DNA of 8,723 nt from Candidatus Nitrosomarinus sp. (GTDB lineage Archaea > Thermoproteota > Nitrososphaeria > Nitrososphaerales > Nitrosopumilaceae): contig REGF01000021.1 in NCBI GenBank assembly GCA_003702465.1, positions 7,467 through 16,189 on the forward strand, in the 5' to 3' direction. Positions 1 through 5,838 of the stretch are shown in pieces (position 1 is the first letter of the stretch; each line of letters begins with the position of its first letter). Made by a program: the position numbers and the translations under genes. The notes below the pieces were generated by a model. The model did not search any database, was not told the DNA's origin, and saw only the letters and a program-made list of their open reading frames with translations.

Positions 1-74
1 TATCCAGTAATTAATTTTGAAGAATCAAATATTCTATAATATCCATCTTCAAAATCTAATTTCCAATTTATCAA
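1..74 (-). CDS. Possible 5' end of a gene running off the left edge
   Basis: Read on the minus strand, bases 74 to 1 stay open and give about 24 residues (INWKLDFEDGYYRIFDSS and onward) in the A/T-ending codon style of the sure genes here. An in-frame TGA lies just upstream, and the only usual start after it is a TTG at 74-72. An AT-rich stretch around 95-105 could serve as a promoter. The product is unknown because almost all of the gene would lie outside the window. The plus strand is also open from base 1 to a TAA at 37-39, so the edge could instead hold the last dozen codons of a plus-strand gene. Neither reading is secure. Confidence 0.3.
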   Translation of the reverse strand, partial: MINWKLDFEDGYYRIFDSSKLITG

Positions 75-146
75 GAAAATTATTCAATTAAACTAATTAC
101 TAAACTTTTATTTGAAAATAGAAAAAGATTGAATGGCAATTAAAAA

Positions 147-278
147 TTAATCATCATTTTCCAGCATATCTAATGCCTTTTGTAATGAGATTTCAAGTTG
201 ATGTATTCTTTTTCTCAGTTCAATGTTTTCATCTCTTAAAGAATCTCTTTCCTTAGTAAGAATTTCATTTAAATCCAT
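147..278 (-). CDS. 43-residue coiled-coil microprotein
   Basis: A complete small frame runs from ATG at 278 to TAA at 147, giving 43 residues that begin MDLNEILTKERDSLRDEN and end ENDD. Hydrophobic residues (L14, I19, L21, I25, L28, I30, L32, L36, L39) alternate with a high density of charged residues. This is the pattern of a single amphipathic helix likely to form a coiled coil. There is no Shine-Dalgarno sequence. A TATA-like TAAAAATAG on the minus strand (about 301-309) is centred about 27 bases before the ATG, which suits a leaderless transcript. The function is unknown; a small oligomerising or adaptor peptide is a guess. The coding call rests on the clean helix pattern and the promoter spacing. 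Confidence 0.6.
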   Translation of the reverse strand: MDLNEILTKERDSLRDENIELRKRIHQLEISLQKALDMLENDD

Positions 279-344
279 ATCAAAACTAAGAATTAAGACA
301 CTATTTTTACATTACAGTTTAAAGAAGTTTGAAAAAATCTTAAA

Positions 345-665
345 TCACATAGTATGTGAATCAACCAAATTCTGATCTAAGGGTTTTACTTCAAAAATAT
401 CTTTTAAAAAATATTTTTGTTTAGAGTGATAACTACAAAGCAATACAGATGATTTAGAATCTCCAACATGAAAAGTGGTCAGATTTACAGGTTTGTTAAT
501 ACAACAGATTCTATCTACTTTAATTCCAGTTTGCTGAGTTGCCATTTCTAACCAAACTAATTTTTGAATTTTATTTAAATTTCGAATAGATTGTAATGCC
601 AAAGTTTGTTTTTTGATTTGTCTTAAAGTTTTTCTAAGTTCGGGGGATAAATTTTCTAACAACAT
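345..665 (-). CDS. Hypothetical protein with CC...CxxH cysteine/histidine set
   Basis: This 106-residue protein is not a family I can name. Residues 1-45 are basic and helical (SPELRKTLRQIKKQTLALQS). The second half is strand-like and carries C54, C55, C77 and H80. The CC pair about 22 residues before a CxxH could bind one zinc ion, in the manner of short zinc knuckles, but the spacing matches no specific finger I recognise. The ATG at 665 is preferred because a TATA-like element on the minus strand (about 690-697) lies about 28 bases upstream. An internal ATG at residue 41 would keep the cysteine part only. It is divergent from the gene at 745 and shares a promoter region with it. Confidence 0.7.
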   Translation of the reverse strand: MLLENLSPELRKTLRQIKKQTLALQSIRNLNKIQKLVWLEMATQQTGIKVDRICCINKPVNLTTFHVGDSKSSVLLCSYHSKQKYFLKDIFEVKPLDQNLVDSHTM

Positions 666-744
666 TAAAGATAAAATTATGGTTTACATAAATTTATCAT
701 ACTAAAAAAAGATAATTAAATAAACTAGGAATCAAAATAAGATC
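666..744. promoter_or_regulatory. Divergent promoter region with two TATA-like boxes
   Basis: The 79 bases between two divergent starts hold one AT-rich box for each direction. AATTAAATAAA at 713-723 is centred about 27 bases before the ATG at 745. ATAAATTTAT at about 688-697, read on the minus strand, is centred about 28 bases before the ATG at 665. Both spacings fit archaeal TATA boxes driving leaderless mRNAs. No Shine-Dalgarno motif precedes either start. Confidence 0.55.
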
Positions 745-1059
745 ATGACAATTGCAAAAGAAAATAAAGAATTTATCAATAGTTTAATCGAATATTACAT
801 CAGTGAATCTGAATCATATAAAGAAATTGCAGAGAAATTTCGTCCAGAAATAGAATCAGTTCAAGATACAGCATTTGGAATAATTACAGGATGTGTGTAT
901 TCAGGATTTCTTCAAGCTTACCAAAATCAACAACAAACAGCAAGTCTAGAAGATATCAAAGAATTTAATGAAATGATAAAAAATAAGGCTTCTCAAATTA
1001 AAAAGGCAATTTCAGCTCCAACAAAAACAGAAAATCAAGTAAAAGAAAAAACAGATTGA
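745..1059 (+). CDS. Hypothetical helical protein
   Basis: A 104-residue protein with no recognised domain. The first part (MTIAKENKEFINSLIEYYIS and following, to about residue 35) is acidic and helical. The centre (QDTAFGIITGCVYSGFLQAY, about 40-59) is mildly hydrophobic but contains polar residues and looks like a buried helix rather than a membrane span. A lysine-rich, probably disordered tail (KAISAPTKTENQVKEKTD) ends it. The ATG at 745 is supported by the TATA-like box about 27 bases upstream. Codon choice matches the neighbouring genes, so it is very probably expressed. The function cannot be assigned from sequence; a soluble cytosolic protein is the simplest reading. Confidence 0.75.
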   Translation: MTIAKENKEFINSLIEYYISESESYKEIAEKFRPEIESVQDTAFGIITGCVYSGFLQAYQNQQQTASLEDIKEFNEMIKNKASQIKKAISAPTKTENQVKEKTD

Positions 1060-1118
1060 ACTAAAAATCAGGCATAAAAAAGATGAAAATCGAGTAATTT
1101 TAGAAAAAAGCAGTACAG

Positions 1119-1126
1119 TTTAATTT
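1119..1126 (+). promoter_or_regulatory. TATA-like box for the 30-residue membrane microprotein
   Basis: TTTAATTT is centred about 25 bases before the ATG at 1147, the spacing expected for an archaeal leaderless promoter. No ribosome-binding motif lies between the box and the start. Confidence 0.45.
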
Positions 1127-1146
1127 GAATTCAAAAAAGCATAATT

Positions 1147-1239
1147 ATGAAAATTGATGGTAGTAAGATCATATTTGGTTTAGGAGTAACGGCTGCAACT
1201 GTTACTGCAGTAATGGCACTATACTTTTCAATTCGTTAA
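1147..1239 (+). CDS. 30-residue single-span membrane microprotein
   Basis: A short complete frame encodes a positively flanked hydrophobic segment. The start MKIDGSK is followed by about 20 uncharged residues (IIFGLGVTAATVTAVMALYF) and a final SIR. Lysines on the N-terminal side and an arginine at the very end bracket the span, as in small single-pass membrane proteins. Small residues (G, A, T) along the helix could support helix packing against a partner. It has its own TATA-like box at 1119-1126 and ends 31 bases before the next gene at 1271. The function is unknown; it could be a small accessory subunit of a membrane complex. It is short enough that chance cannot be fully excluded. Confidence 0.6.
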   Translation: MKIDGSKIIFGLGVTAATVTAVMALYFSIR

Positions 1240-1270
1240 AGATAAATCATTAAGATTTGATTAACAATTA

Positions 1271-1591
1271 ATGTCAGCAACTAATGAATTTAAAATTACA
1301 CAGATAGTTGATAATGGACAAATTATACAATTAACATTAATTGAAAATGTTTCAACAGAACCAATTTCACAAAAACAATTAATCATTGAAAATGTATCGA
1401 AAAAATTAGATGCAGAAACAAAAGAACAAGTAATGCCATTATTAGAAGCAATTTTACAAGCACAGCCAACTGTAAACATGAAATCATATCAACAAACACA
1501 AATTACAATTTCGATGCCAAAATCAAGATATGATGGAATGGGAAGACCACAAGTTGGAAATACAATAAATGTAGATTTAAAAAAAATCTAA
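1271..1591 (+). CDS. Hypothetical alpha/beta protein
   Basis: A 106-residue cytosolic protein of unknown family. It starts with alternating strand-like segments (FKITQIVDNGQIIQLTLIEN), continues into an amphipathic helix (SKKLDAETKEQVMPLLEAIL, about 43-62), and ends with further strands and the segment GMGRPQVGNTINVDLKKI. It has no cysteine, signal peptide or membrane span. The ATG at 1271 is supported by an AT-rich element around 1240-1250 about 26 bases upstream. Its TAA at 1589-1591 overlaps the stop codon of the convergent gene that ends at 1588, so the two genes share their last four base pairs. Codon use matches the neighbours. Confidence 0.75.
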   Translation: MSATNEFKITQIVDNGQIIQLTLIENVSTEPISQKQLIIENVSKKLDAETKEQVMPLLEAILQAQPTVNMKSYQQTQITISMPKSRYDGMGRPQVGNTINVDLKKI

Positions 1592-3615
1592 AGTTTTGAA
1601 TTTACTTCATCAATAGTGTGTAAGGGTAAAGAACATGAAAAATCTTTACAAACAAAAACTGAAGTTTGTTCTTCAAAAGTTTTCCCAGAAAAGAAAGGAT
1701 AAGCAGAGAGTTCATTTAGCTGTTCAGAATTTTTAACACTTACCATGATAGAGTTAGGCAAATACAAAGTAAATAGAGAATTACAAAGTTCAGAATTTTC
1801 AGAATTTATTATGGTAATTTCAACAGGTTTTTCCAAATACATAGAAATGGTGTTTAAGAGATATCCAAATCCAAATGGATTTTCAGCTGCCATTTGTGCC
1901 TGAGATTCCATAATTTTAAGGGAAATATCAAGAAAAGACTGCTCTTGAGACAAATGATACAAGCGTAACATAACAAAGGCAGAAACAGAATTTCCAGATG
2001 GTAAAGATAAATCATAATTACTTTTTGGGCGAATAATTAGTTTTTCATGATTGTCAGAAGTCATAAAGAAACTACTATTTTCTGAATCCCAGAAATGTTC
2101 AATTAAATGACGACCCAATTGTAATGCAAGTTTGAGATATTTTTGATCAGGTTCGATTTCAAAAACATCCAATAATGAATTAATGAAATAGGAATAATCT
2201 TCAAGATATCCATTAATTTTTGCAGTTCCATTTTTGTATGTTCTCAATAACTTATCATCAACATAGAGATTTTTTTCAATAAAAGAGATGCAATCTTTTG
2301 CTGCATCAAGATATCTAACATCATTTGTTACACGATAACCTTTTGCAAAAGCAGTAATCATTAATGAATTCCAAGATACTAGGATTTTATCATCTAATCC
2401 AGGTGAAATTCTTTTTGAACGTACTTCCAATAATTTTTTTGAACAAGAATCTATAATCTCATGAACTTTTTGCTCAGATATTCCAAAATTAAATGCAATT
2501 GTTGAAGGATTAAGATTATTACAAAGAATGCTATTACCTTCCCAATTACCACCATCTGTTACATCAAAATAAAGACAAAATATTTCAGCATCATTGCCAA
2601 GAATTTCTTTGATTTCACTTTTAGTCCAAACATAAAATTTGCCTTCTACACCTTCAGAATCTGCATCATAAGCAGAATAAAATCCTCCTTCAGACGAAGT
2701 CATTTCACGTAAAACAAAATCAAGAGTTTTTTTTAGCACATCTAGATAAAATGGATCTTTAGTAATTTGGTATGCTTCACAGTAATTTACAGGCATGAGA
2801 GCATTATCATAAAGCATTTTTTCAAAATGAGGTACTAACCATTTTGTATCAGTTGAATAACGATGAAATCCTCCTCCAATTTGATCAAAAATTCCGCCAT
2901 TTGCCATTTTTTTCAAAGTTTTTAATGCAAACTCATTAAATTTTGGTAAATTTGCCATTTTTGCATAGCGAAATAGAAATGAAATATTTGCAGCGTTTGG
3001 AAATTTAGGAGCTGAACCAAATCCACCATACGTAGGATCACCAAGTTGGAATAGATTCATTGCAGCTTCATCAAGCAAAGGTCGTTCCAATGTTGTGGGT
3101 TCTGAAATTTTTTCAGTTTTATGTAAGGCATAGATGAAACTTTCTGCAGATTTTTCAATATCCTTTGGTTTTTCTTTCCAAGCTTGTGCCAATTGTCTAC
3201 AGATACTTCCAAATCCTGGTCGTCCATACGAATCCAAAACTGGAAAATAAGTTCCAACATAGAATGGTTTTTGATCAGGAGTTAGAAAAATACTCAATGG
3301 CCAACCACCTTGACCCGTAGCAATTTGACAAACTTTTTGGTAAATATCATCAATGTCAGGACGTTCTTCACGATCAACTTTGATGTTTACAAAATGTTCA
3401 TTCATAAATTCAGCAACATCATCATTTTCAAAAGATTCATGAGCCATTACATGGCACCAATGACATGAACTATATCCAATACTCAAAAAAATTGGTTTAT
3501 TCTCATCTTTTGCTTTTTTTAGTGCTTCATCATTCCATCCATACCAATCAACTGGATTCTCAGCATGTTGTAGTAAGTAAGGACTAGTTTCATGAATTAA
3601 ATGATTTTCAACCAT
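1588..3615 (-). CDS. Thioredoxin-domain protein of the DUF255/YyaL/SPATA20 family
   Basis: At 675 residues this is a full-length member of a widespread family (bacterial YyaL, eukaryotic SPATA20). The N-terminal domain has a thioredoxin-like fold with the family motif SSCHWCHVMAHESF, whose redox-type pair is C51 and C54. DREERPDID (81-89) and GQGGWPLSIFLTPD (101-114) follow, all hallmarks of the family. The rest is an (alpha/alpha)6-barrel-like region with GGGFHRYSTD (247-256), VPHFEKMLYDNA (261-272) and GFYSAYDADSEG (311-322). That region resembles the fold of N-acylglucosamine epimerases and related glycosidases. The substrate and reaction are not established for the family, so no enzyme name is given. 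No signal peptide is visible, so it should be cytosolic. A TATA-like element around 3632-3644 lies about 23 bases upstream of the ATG. Its last bases overlap the convergent gene ending at 1591. Confidence 0.95.
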   Translation of the reverse strand: MVENHLIHETSPYLLQHAENPVDWYGWNDEALKKAKDENKPIFLSIGYSSCHWCHVMAHESFENDDVAEFMNEHFVNIKVDREERPDIDDIYQKVCQIATGQGGWPLSIFLTPDQKPFYVGTYFPVLDSYGRPGFGSICRQLAQAWKEKPKDIEKSAESFIYALHKTEKISEPTTLERPLLDEAAMNLFQLGDPTYGGFGSAPKFPNAANISFLFRYAKMANLPKFNEFALKTLKKMANGGIFDQIGGGFHRYSTDTKWLVPHFEKMLYDNALMPVNYCEAYQITKDPFYLDVLKKTLDFVLREMTSSEGGFYSAYDADSEGVEGKFYVWTKSEIKEILGNDAEIFCLYFDVTDGGNWEGNSILCNNLNPSTIAFNFGISEQKVHEIIDSCSKKLLEVRSKRISPGLDDKILVSWNSLMITAFAKGYRVTNDVRYLDAAKDCISFIEKNLYVDDKLLRTYKNGTAKINGYLEDYSYFINSLLDVFEIEPDQKYLKLALQLGRHLIEHFWDSENSSFFMTSDNHEKLIIRPKSNYDLSLPSGNSVSAFVMLRLYHLSQEQSFLDISLKIMESQAQMAAENPFGFGYLLNTISMYLEKPVEITIINSENSELCNSLFTLYLPNSIMVSVKNSEQLNELSAYPFFSGKTFEEQTSVFVCKDFSCSLPLHTIDEVNSKL

Positions 3616-3656
3616 AATTAATCAAAAGAGTTTTGAATATTTGTACCTAGAGAGAG

Positions 3657-3890
3657 TCAACCCCATATTCCCTTCCCTTCAGTTAATTCATAAATTCGTA
3701 CATTAATTCTTTTGAGAAATTTAGTTTTTGATTTATCGGCTTTTTTATCATGACTGTAATCTTTTTTCTTGAGCAATTCTTCTAATCTTGCCAATTGTTC
3801 TAAAGAGAGTTTATCAAATTCATGTTTAGATGAAGAAATCAATGTGAGTAATTTTATACGCTCACGATCTTCTGAAGTAATTTCAGTCAT
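3657..3890 (-). CDS. Small charged helical hypothetical protein
   Basis: A 77-residue, highly charged protein with no known domain. Residues 4-45 read as two amphipathic helices (SEDRERIKLLTLISSSKHEF, then LSLEQLARLEELLKKKD). A basic linker (SHDKKADKSKTKFLKR) and a short C-terminal segment ending GKGIWG follow. The basic middle could contact nucleic acid, but there is no specific motif. It lies 41 bases upstream of the DUF255 gene on the same strand. The two may be co-transcribed, although the DUF255 gene also has a possible box of its own in that gap. The start at 3890 is backed by a strong AT-rich box about 24 bases upstream. Confidence 0.7.
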   Translation of the reverse strand: MTEITSEDRERIKLLTLISSSKHEFDKLSLEQLARLEELLKKKDYSHDKKADKSKTKFLKRINVRIYELTEGKGIWG

Positions 3891-3995
3891 ACACTAACTT
3901 ACATTATTTTTAAAATAAATCTTATCTTAATTCTAATTATTTGTCAGAAAAAAATAAAACAGTATATTAAAATTCAATGAAATTTTTTTTTATTT
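3891..3995. promoter_or_regulatory. Divergent promoter region with T-tract before the dehydrogenase start
   Basis: For the minus strand, TTTTTAAAATAAAT at 3907-3920 is centred about 24 bases before the ATG at 3890. For the plus strand, TATATTAAAA at 3962-3971 lies 25-34 bases before the ATG at 3996. A run of nine T at 3983-3991 sits just before the dehydrogenase start. If transcription begins at the ATG, that run falls in the DNA that must melt. The spacing points to leaderless transcripts in both directions. Confidence 0.6.
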
Positions 3996-5036
3996 ATGGA
4001 AAAAATGCGTGCAATGGTACTTTCAGAATGTGCAAAAATTGAAACTAAACCTTTGAAATCAACTGAAATAGACAAGCATAAGATTGAAAGATCAGATGAA
4101 ATTTTACTAAAAATTGAAGCTTGTGGTGTTTGTCATTCACAGCTTCACGGAATTGAAGGAGATTGGCAACATATAGGAATTCCAGCATCACTACCAATTG
4201 TTCCAGGACATGAAGTTGTTGGCAAAATAATTGAGATTGGAAAAGATGTAACTAAATTCAAAATAGGAGAAAGAGCTGGAATTACACCACTACTTGAAGC
4301 ATGTAAAAAGTGTCAATATTGCGATGAAGGAAAAGAGTATCTTTGTGAATCATCAAAAATTACAGGAGAGACATTGAAAGGAGGTTATTCAGAATACATT
4401 ACAGTTAGACAAGATTTTGCAACTAAGATTCCAAATGAAATGAAATCAGAATACGCAGCACCTCTATTTTGTGCAGGAATTACTGCATACAAAGCAGTAA
4501 AAGCAGCGGAGCCAGAAATAGATAAAAAAATTGGAATTTTTGGAATTGGAGGAGTAGGTCACATGGCAGTACAATTTGCAAAAATAGAAAATGCCAAAGT
4601 TATTGCATTTTCAAGATCACAGAAGCATTTGGATGTTGCAAAAAGATTAGGAGCAGCAGATACAATGATTTTTTCAAATCAACAAAAAGAATTTTTAGAT
4701 AACTTAAATCAAAAACATGGATTATTAGATGCTGCAATAGTATTTGCTCCAGCAGATATTGTAACAGATACTGCAATAAAATCAGTTAAGAAAGGAGGAA
4801 CAATTGTCATTGCAACAATTGGAGAAAGACCAGAATTCATTGCATTTGAAGAAAAAACAATTAGAGGTACATTGATTGGATCTACAAAAGATATGGAACA
4901 AGTAATCAAAATATGTAATGAAAATAAAATTGAAGTAATTTATGAAACATTTCCTTTAGAAAAAGCAAATGAAGCTTTAAAAAAATTAAAAGATTCAGAG
5001 ATTGATGCAAGAGCAGTTTTAGTTCCAAGTATTTAG
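3996..5036 (+). CDS. Zinc-dependent medium-chain alcohol dehydrogenase, probably NADP(H)-using
   Basis: A complete 346-residue MDR-superfamily oxidoreductase that would interconvert an alcohol and an aldehyde or ketone in the cytosol. The catalytic zinc ligands are visible as C43 in CGVCHSQLHG, H72 in the GHEVVG signature, and most likely C159 in APLFCAGITAY. The structural zinc site is C103, C106, C109 and C117 (CKKCQYCDEGKEYLC). The Rossmann nucleotide motif is GIGGVG at 183-188. The loop after the second strand reads FSRSQKH (205-211) rather than ending in aspartate, which in this superfamily usually goes with NADP(H). The domain order most resembles the cinnamyl-alcohol/YahK-like branch. 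The substrate cannot be read from sequence. The ATG at 3996 fits the TATA-like box; a second ATG at 4005 is the alternative start. A 50-residue cysteine-rich gene follows 17 bases later and is probably co-transcribed. Confidence 0.93.
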   Translation: MEKMRAMVLSECAKIETKPLKSTEIDKHKIERSDEILLKIEACGVCHSQLHGIEGDWQHIGIPASLPIVPGHEVVGKIIEIGKDVTKFKIGERAGITPLLEACKKCQYCDEGKEYLCESSKITGETLKGGYSEYITVRQDFATKIPNEMKSEYAAPLFCAGITAYKAVKAAEPEIDKKIGIFGIGGVGHMAVQFAKIENAKVIAFSRSQKHLDVAKRLGAADTMIFSNQQKEFLDNLNQKHGLLDAAIVFAPADIVTDTAIKSVKKGGTIVIATIGERPEFIAFEEKTIRGTLIGSTKDMEQVIKICNENKIEVIYETFPLEKANEALKKLKDSEIDARAVLVPSI

Positions 5037-5040
5037 AGGT
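5036..5040 (+). promoter_or_regulatory. Possible ribosome-binding site GAGGT
   Basis: GAGGT begins on the last base of the dehydrogenase stop codon and ends 13 bases before the ATG at 5054. Purine-rich motifs of this kind are rare in this window, where most genes look leaderless. It therefore supports translation of the 50-residue protein from a shared transcript with the dehydrogenase. Confidence 0.4.
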
Positions 5041-5053
5041 CAGATAAGAAAAA

Positions 5054-5206
5054 ATGAATTGTAAAAGATGCCATCATACAGATGAAGCTCATGTTCCTGA
5101 TCAAGAAAGTAAATTAATGATAAAGTTAGGAAAATGTAAAATTCCAACATGCACATGTTCACAATACATAAATCCAATTGAGGAAATTGATGAAGATTTA
5201 TTGTAA
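5054..5206 (+). CDS. 50-residue cysteine-rich, probable zinc-binding microprotein
   Basis: A complete small frame starts MNCKRCHHTDEAH and ends IDEDLL. It has C3, C6, H7 and H8 at the start and C28, C33 and C35 in the second half (KCKIPTCTCSQY). A CxxCHH pair followed by a CxC pair is enough to hold a zinc ion, although the spacing is not a textbook zinc ribbon. The tail is acidic. It sits 17 bases after the alcohol dehydrogenase on the same strand with a possible GAGGT ribosome site, so it is probably the second gene of a two-gene operon. Whether it acts with the dehydrogenase, for instance in zinc delivery, or only shares the transcript cannot be told. The product is unnamed. Confidence 0.72.
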   Translation: MNCKRCHHTDEAHVPDQESKLMIKLGKCKIPTCTCSQYINPIEEIDEDLL

Positions 5207-5218
5207 GTTTAAAAAACA

Positions 5219-5371
5219 CTAAATTATTCCTAAATCATTTAATTCTTTTTGAATTTCTGAATCAACTCTTGCACCAGAACCACATTTACTACACATTCCT
5301 GTTTCATCAGGATCTTCAGACATTTTTTTCTCACATTCTACACATTTGTTTATTCCCTTCTTGAAACCCAT
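5219..5371 (-). CDS. 50-residue zinc-ribbon microprotein
   Basis: The frame encodes MGFKKGINKCVECEKKMS followed by CSKCGSGA and an amphipathic C-terminal helix (DSEIQKELNDLGII). Two CxxC pairs, C10/C13 and C27/C30, separated by 13 residues form a classical rubredoxin-type zinc ribbon. Nothing else fits in the protein, so the ribbon is the whole fold. Small ribbons of this kind bind nucleic acid or a protein partner; which applies here is unknown. It converges on the 50-residue gene at 5054-5206 with only 12 bases between the stops. The ATG at 5371 is supported by a TATA-like AATATTTATC (read on the minus strand) about 28 bases upstream. Confidence 0.78.
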   Translation of the reverse strand: MGFKKGINKCVECEKKMSEDPDETGMCSKCGSGARVDSEIQKELNDLGII

Positions 5372-5471
5372 ATTGATTATTCAAAAGTTTCATTTAGATA
5401 AATATTTGCAAAAAATCATTATAATTGAAAATTAAGTAATAATTCATATACGAAACAGACGTTTCAATTTC
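5372..5471. promoter_or_regulatory. Divergent promoter region
   Basis: On the minus strand, AATATTTATC (about 5396-5406) is about 28 bases before the start at 5371. For the plus-strand gene at 5472 two boxes compete. TTATAATT at 5419-5426 would put the transcript start near 5448 and leave a short leader. TTCATATAC at 5443-5451 would suit a leaderless start. An inverted repeat at 5452-5465 separates both from the ATG. Confidence 0.5.
5452..5465. repeat. Perfect inverted repeat GAAAC-AGAC-GTTTC next to a promoter
   Basis: GAAAC at 5452-5456 and GTTTC at 5461-5465 form a perfect five-base inverted repeat with a four-base spacer. It ends six bases before the ATG at 5472. Its place between the TATA-like boxes and the start codon is where a dimeric regulator could block transcription. 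In a short leader it could instead form a small hairpin. Five-base arms are short, so chance is possible. Confidence 0.35.
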
Positions 5472-5705
5472 ATGGATAAACACAAACCATCAGATGAGAT
5501 GATAAAAGATCTGGACAATTTACTATCAAAATTAAATGGAATGGAAATTGTAGCATCAGATGATTTTCAAAAAAATTCAATTAAAATAATGAGAGCACTA
5601 ATTGAAGGACAAATGCATTCAATTAATGAATTTCAACATATGAAAAAGGCATTAGATTTACTTACTTTACAGTTATTTGATGTACAAAATAAAGTTAAGA
5701 GTTAA
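5472..5705 (+). CDS. Small helical hypothetical protein
   Basis: A 77-residue, all-helical soluble protein that I cannot assign to a family. It begins MDKHKPSDEMIKDLDNLLSK, carries a middle segment ASDDFQKNSIKIMRALIEGQ, and ends with a long amphipathic helix (FQHMKKALDLLTLQLFDVQN) that could form a coiled coil. Methionine is frequent in the helices. No cysteine, signal or membrane span is seen. The last 11 bases overlap the end of the convergent zinc-ribbon gene at 5695-5838. It has its own promoter region, with an inverted repeat just before the start, which suggests regulated expression. Confidence 0.72.
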   Translation: MDKHKPSDEMIKDLDNLLSKLNGMEIVASDDFQKNSIKIMRALIEGQMHSINEFQHMKKALDLLTLQLFDVQNKVKS

Positions 5706-5838
5706 GTCTAGTATCACTTATTCCACAATTATTACAACGATATAGATTAGATTTTTGCAGTTTCTTTTCCAAATTCATTTCATTACCACAGCAGGCACAA
5801 GGAATCTTTTCATAATCTTCTTTAGATTCATCATTCAT
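5695..5838 (-). CDS. 47-residue zinc-ribbon microprotein, overlapping its upstream gene
   Basis: The frame reads MNDESKEDYEKIPCACCGNE at the start and later LYRCNNCGISDTRLNS. C14/C17 (with C16 between them) and C35/C38 form two CxxC pairs separated by 17 residues, a compact zinc ribbon. The first 13 residues are acidic. Its ATG at 5838 lies inside the last codons of the 142-residue gene, giving an eight-base overlap in a different frame (ATGAATGA carries both the start and the upstream stop). No separate promoter or ribosome site is visible, so it is probably made by translational coupling. Its stop overlaps the convergent gene ending at 5705 by 11 bases. The role is unknown; overlap with a GIY-YIG-like protein hints at a joint job. 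Confidence 0.75.
   Translation of the reverse strand: MNDESKEDYEKIPCACCGNEMNLEKKLQKSNLYRCNNCGISDTRLNS

Noticed and set aside
1261..1479. Minus-strand open frame opposite the 106-residue gene at 1271
   Set aside because: A shadow of the plus-strand gene: cysteine- and serine-rich with no domain, while the plus frame has normal codon use and a promoter.
3057..3260. Second minus-strand frame inside the DUF255 gene
   Set aside because: It lies wholly inside a well conserved protein frame and has no recognisable content.
3983..3991. T9 tract as a transcription terminator
   Set aside because: It lies on the plus strand just before the dehydrogenase start with no plus-strand gene ending upstream, so a promoter-melting role is more plausible than termination.
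4709..4909. Minus-strand open frame opposite the alcohol dehydrogenase
   Set aside because: A shadow of the Rossmann domain; no promoter and no protein-like character.
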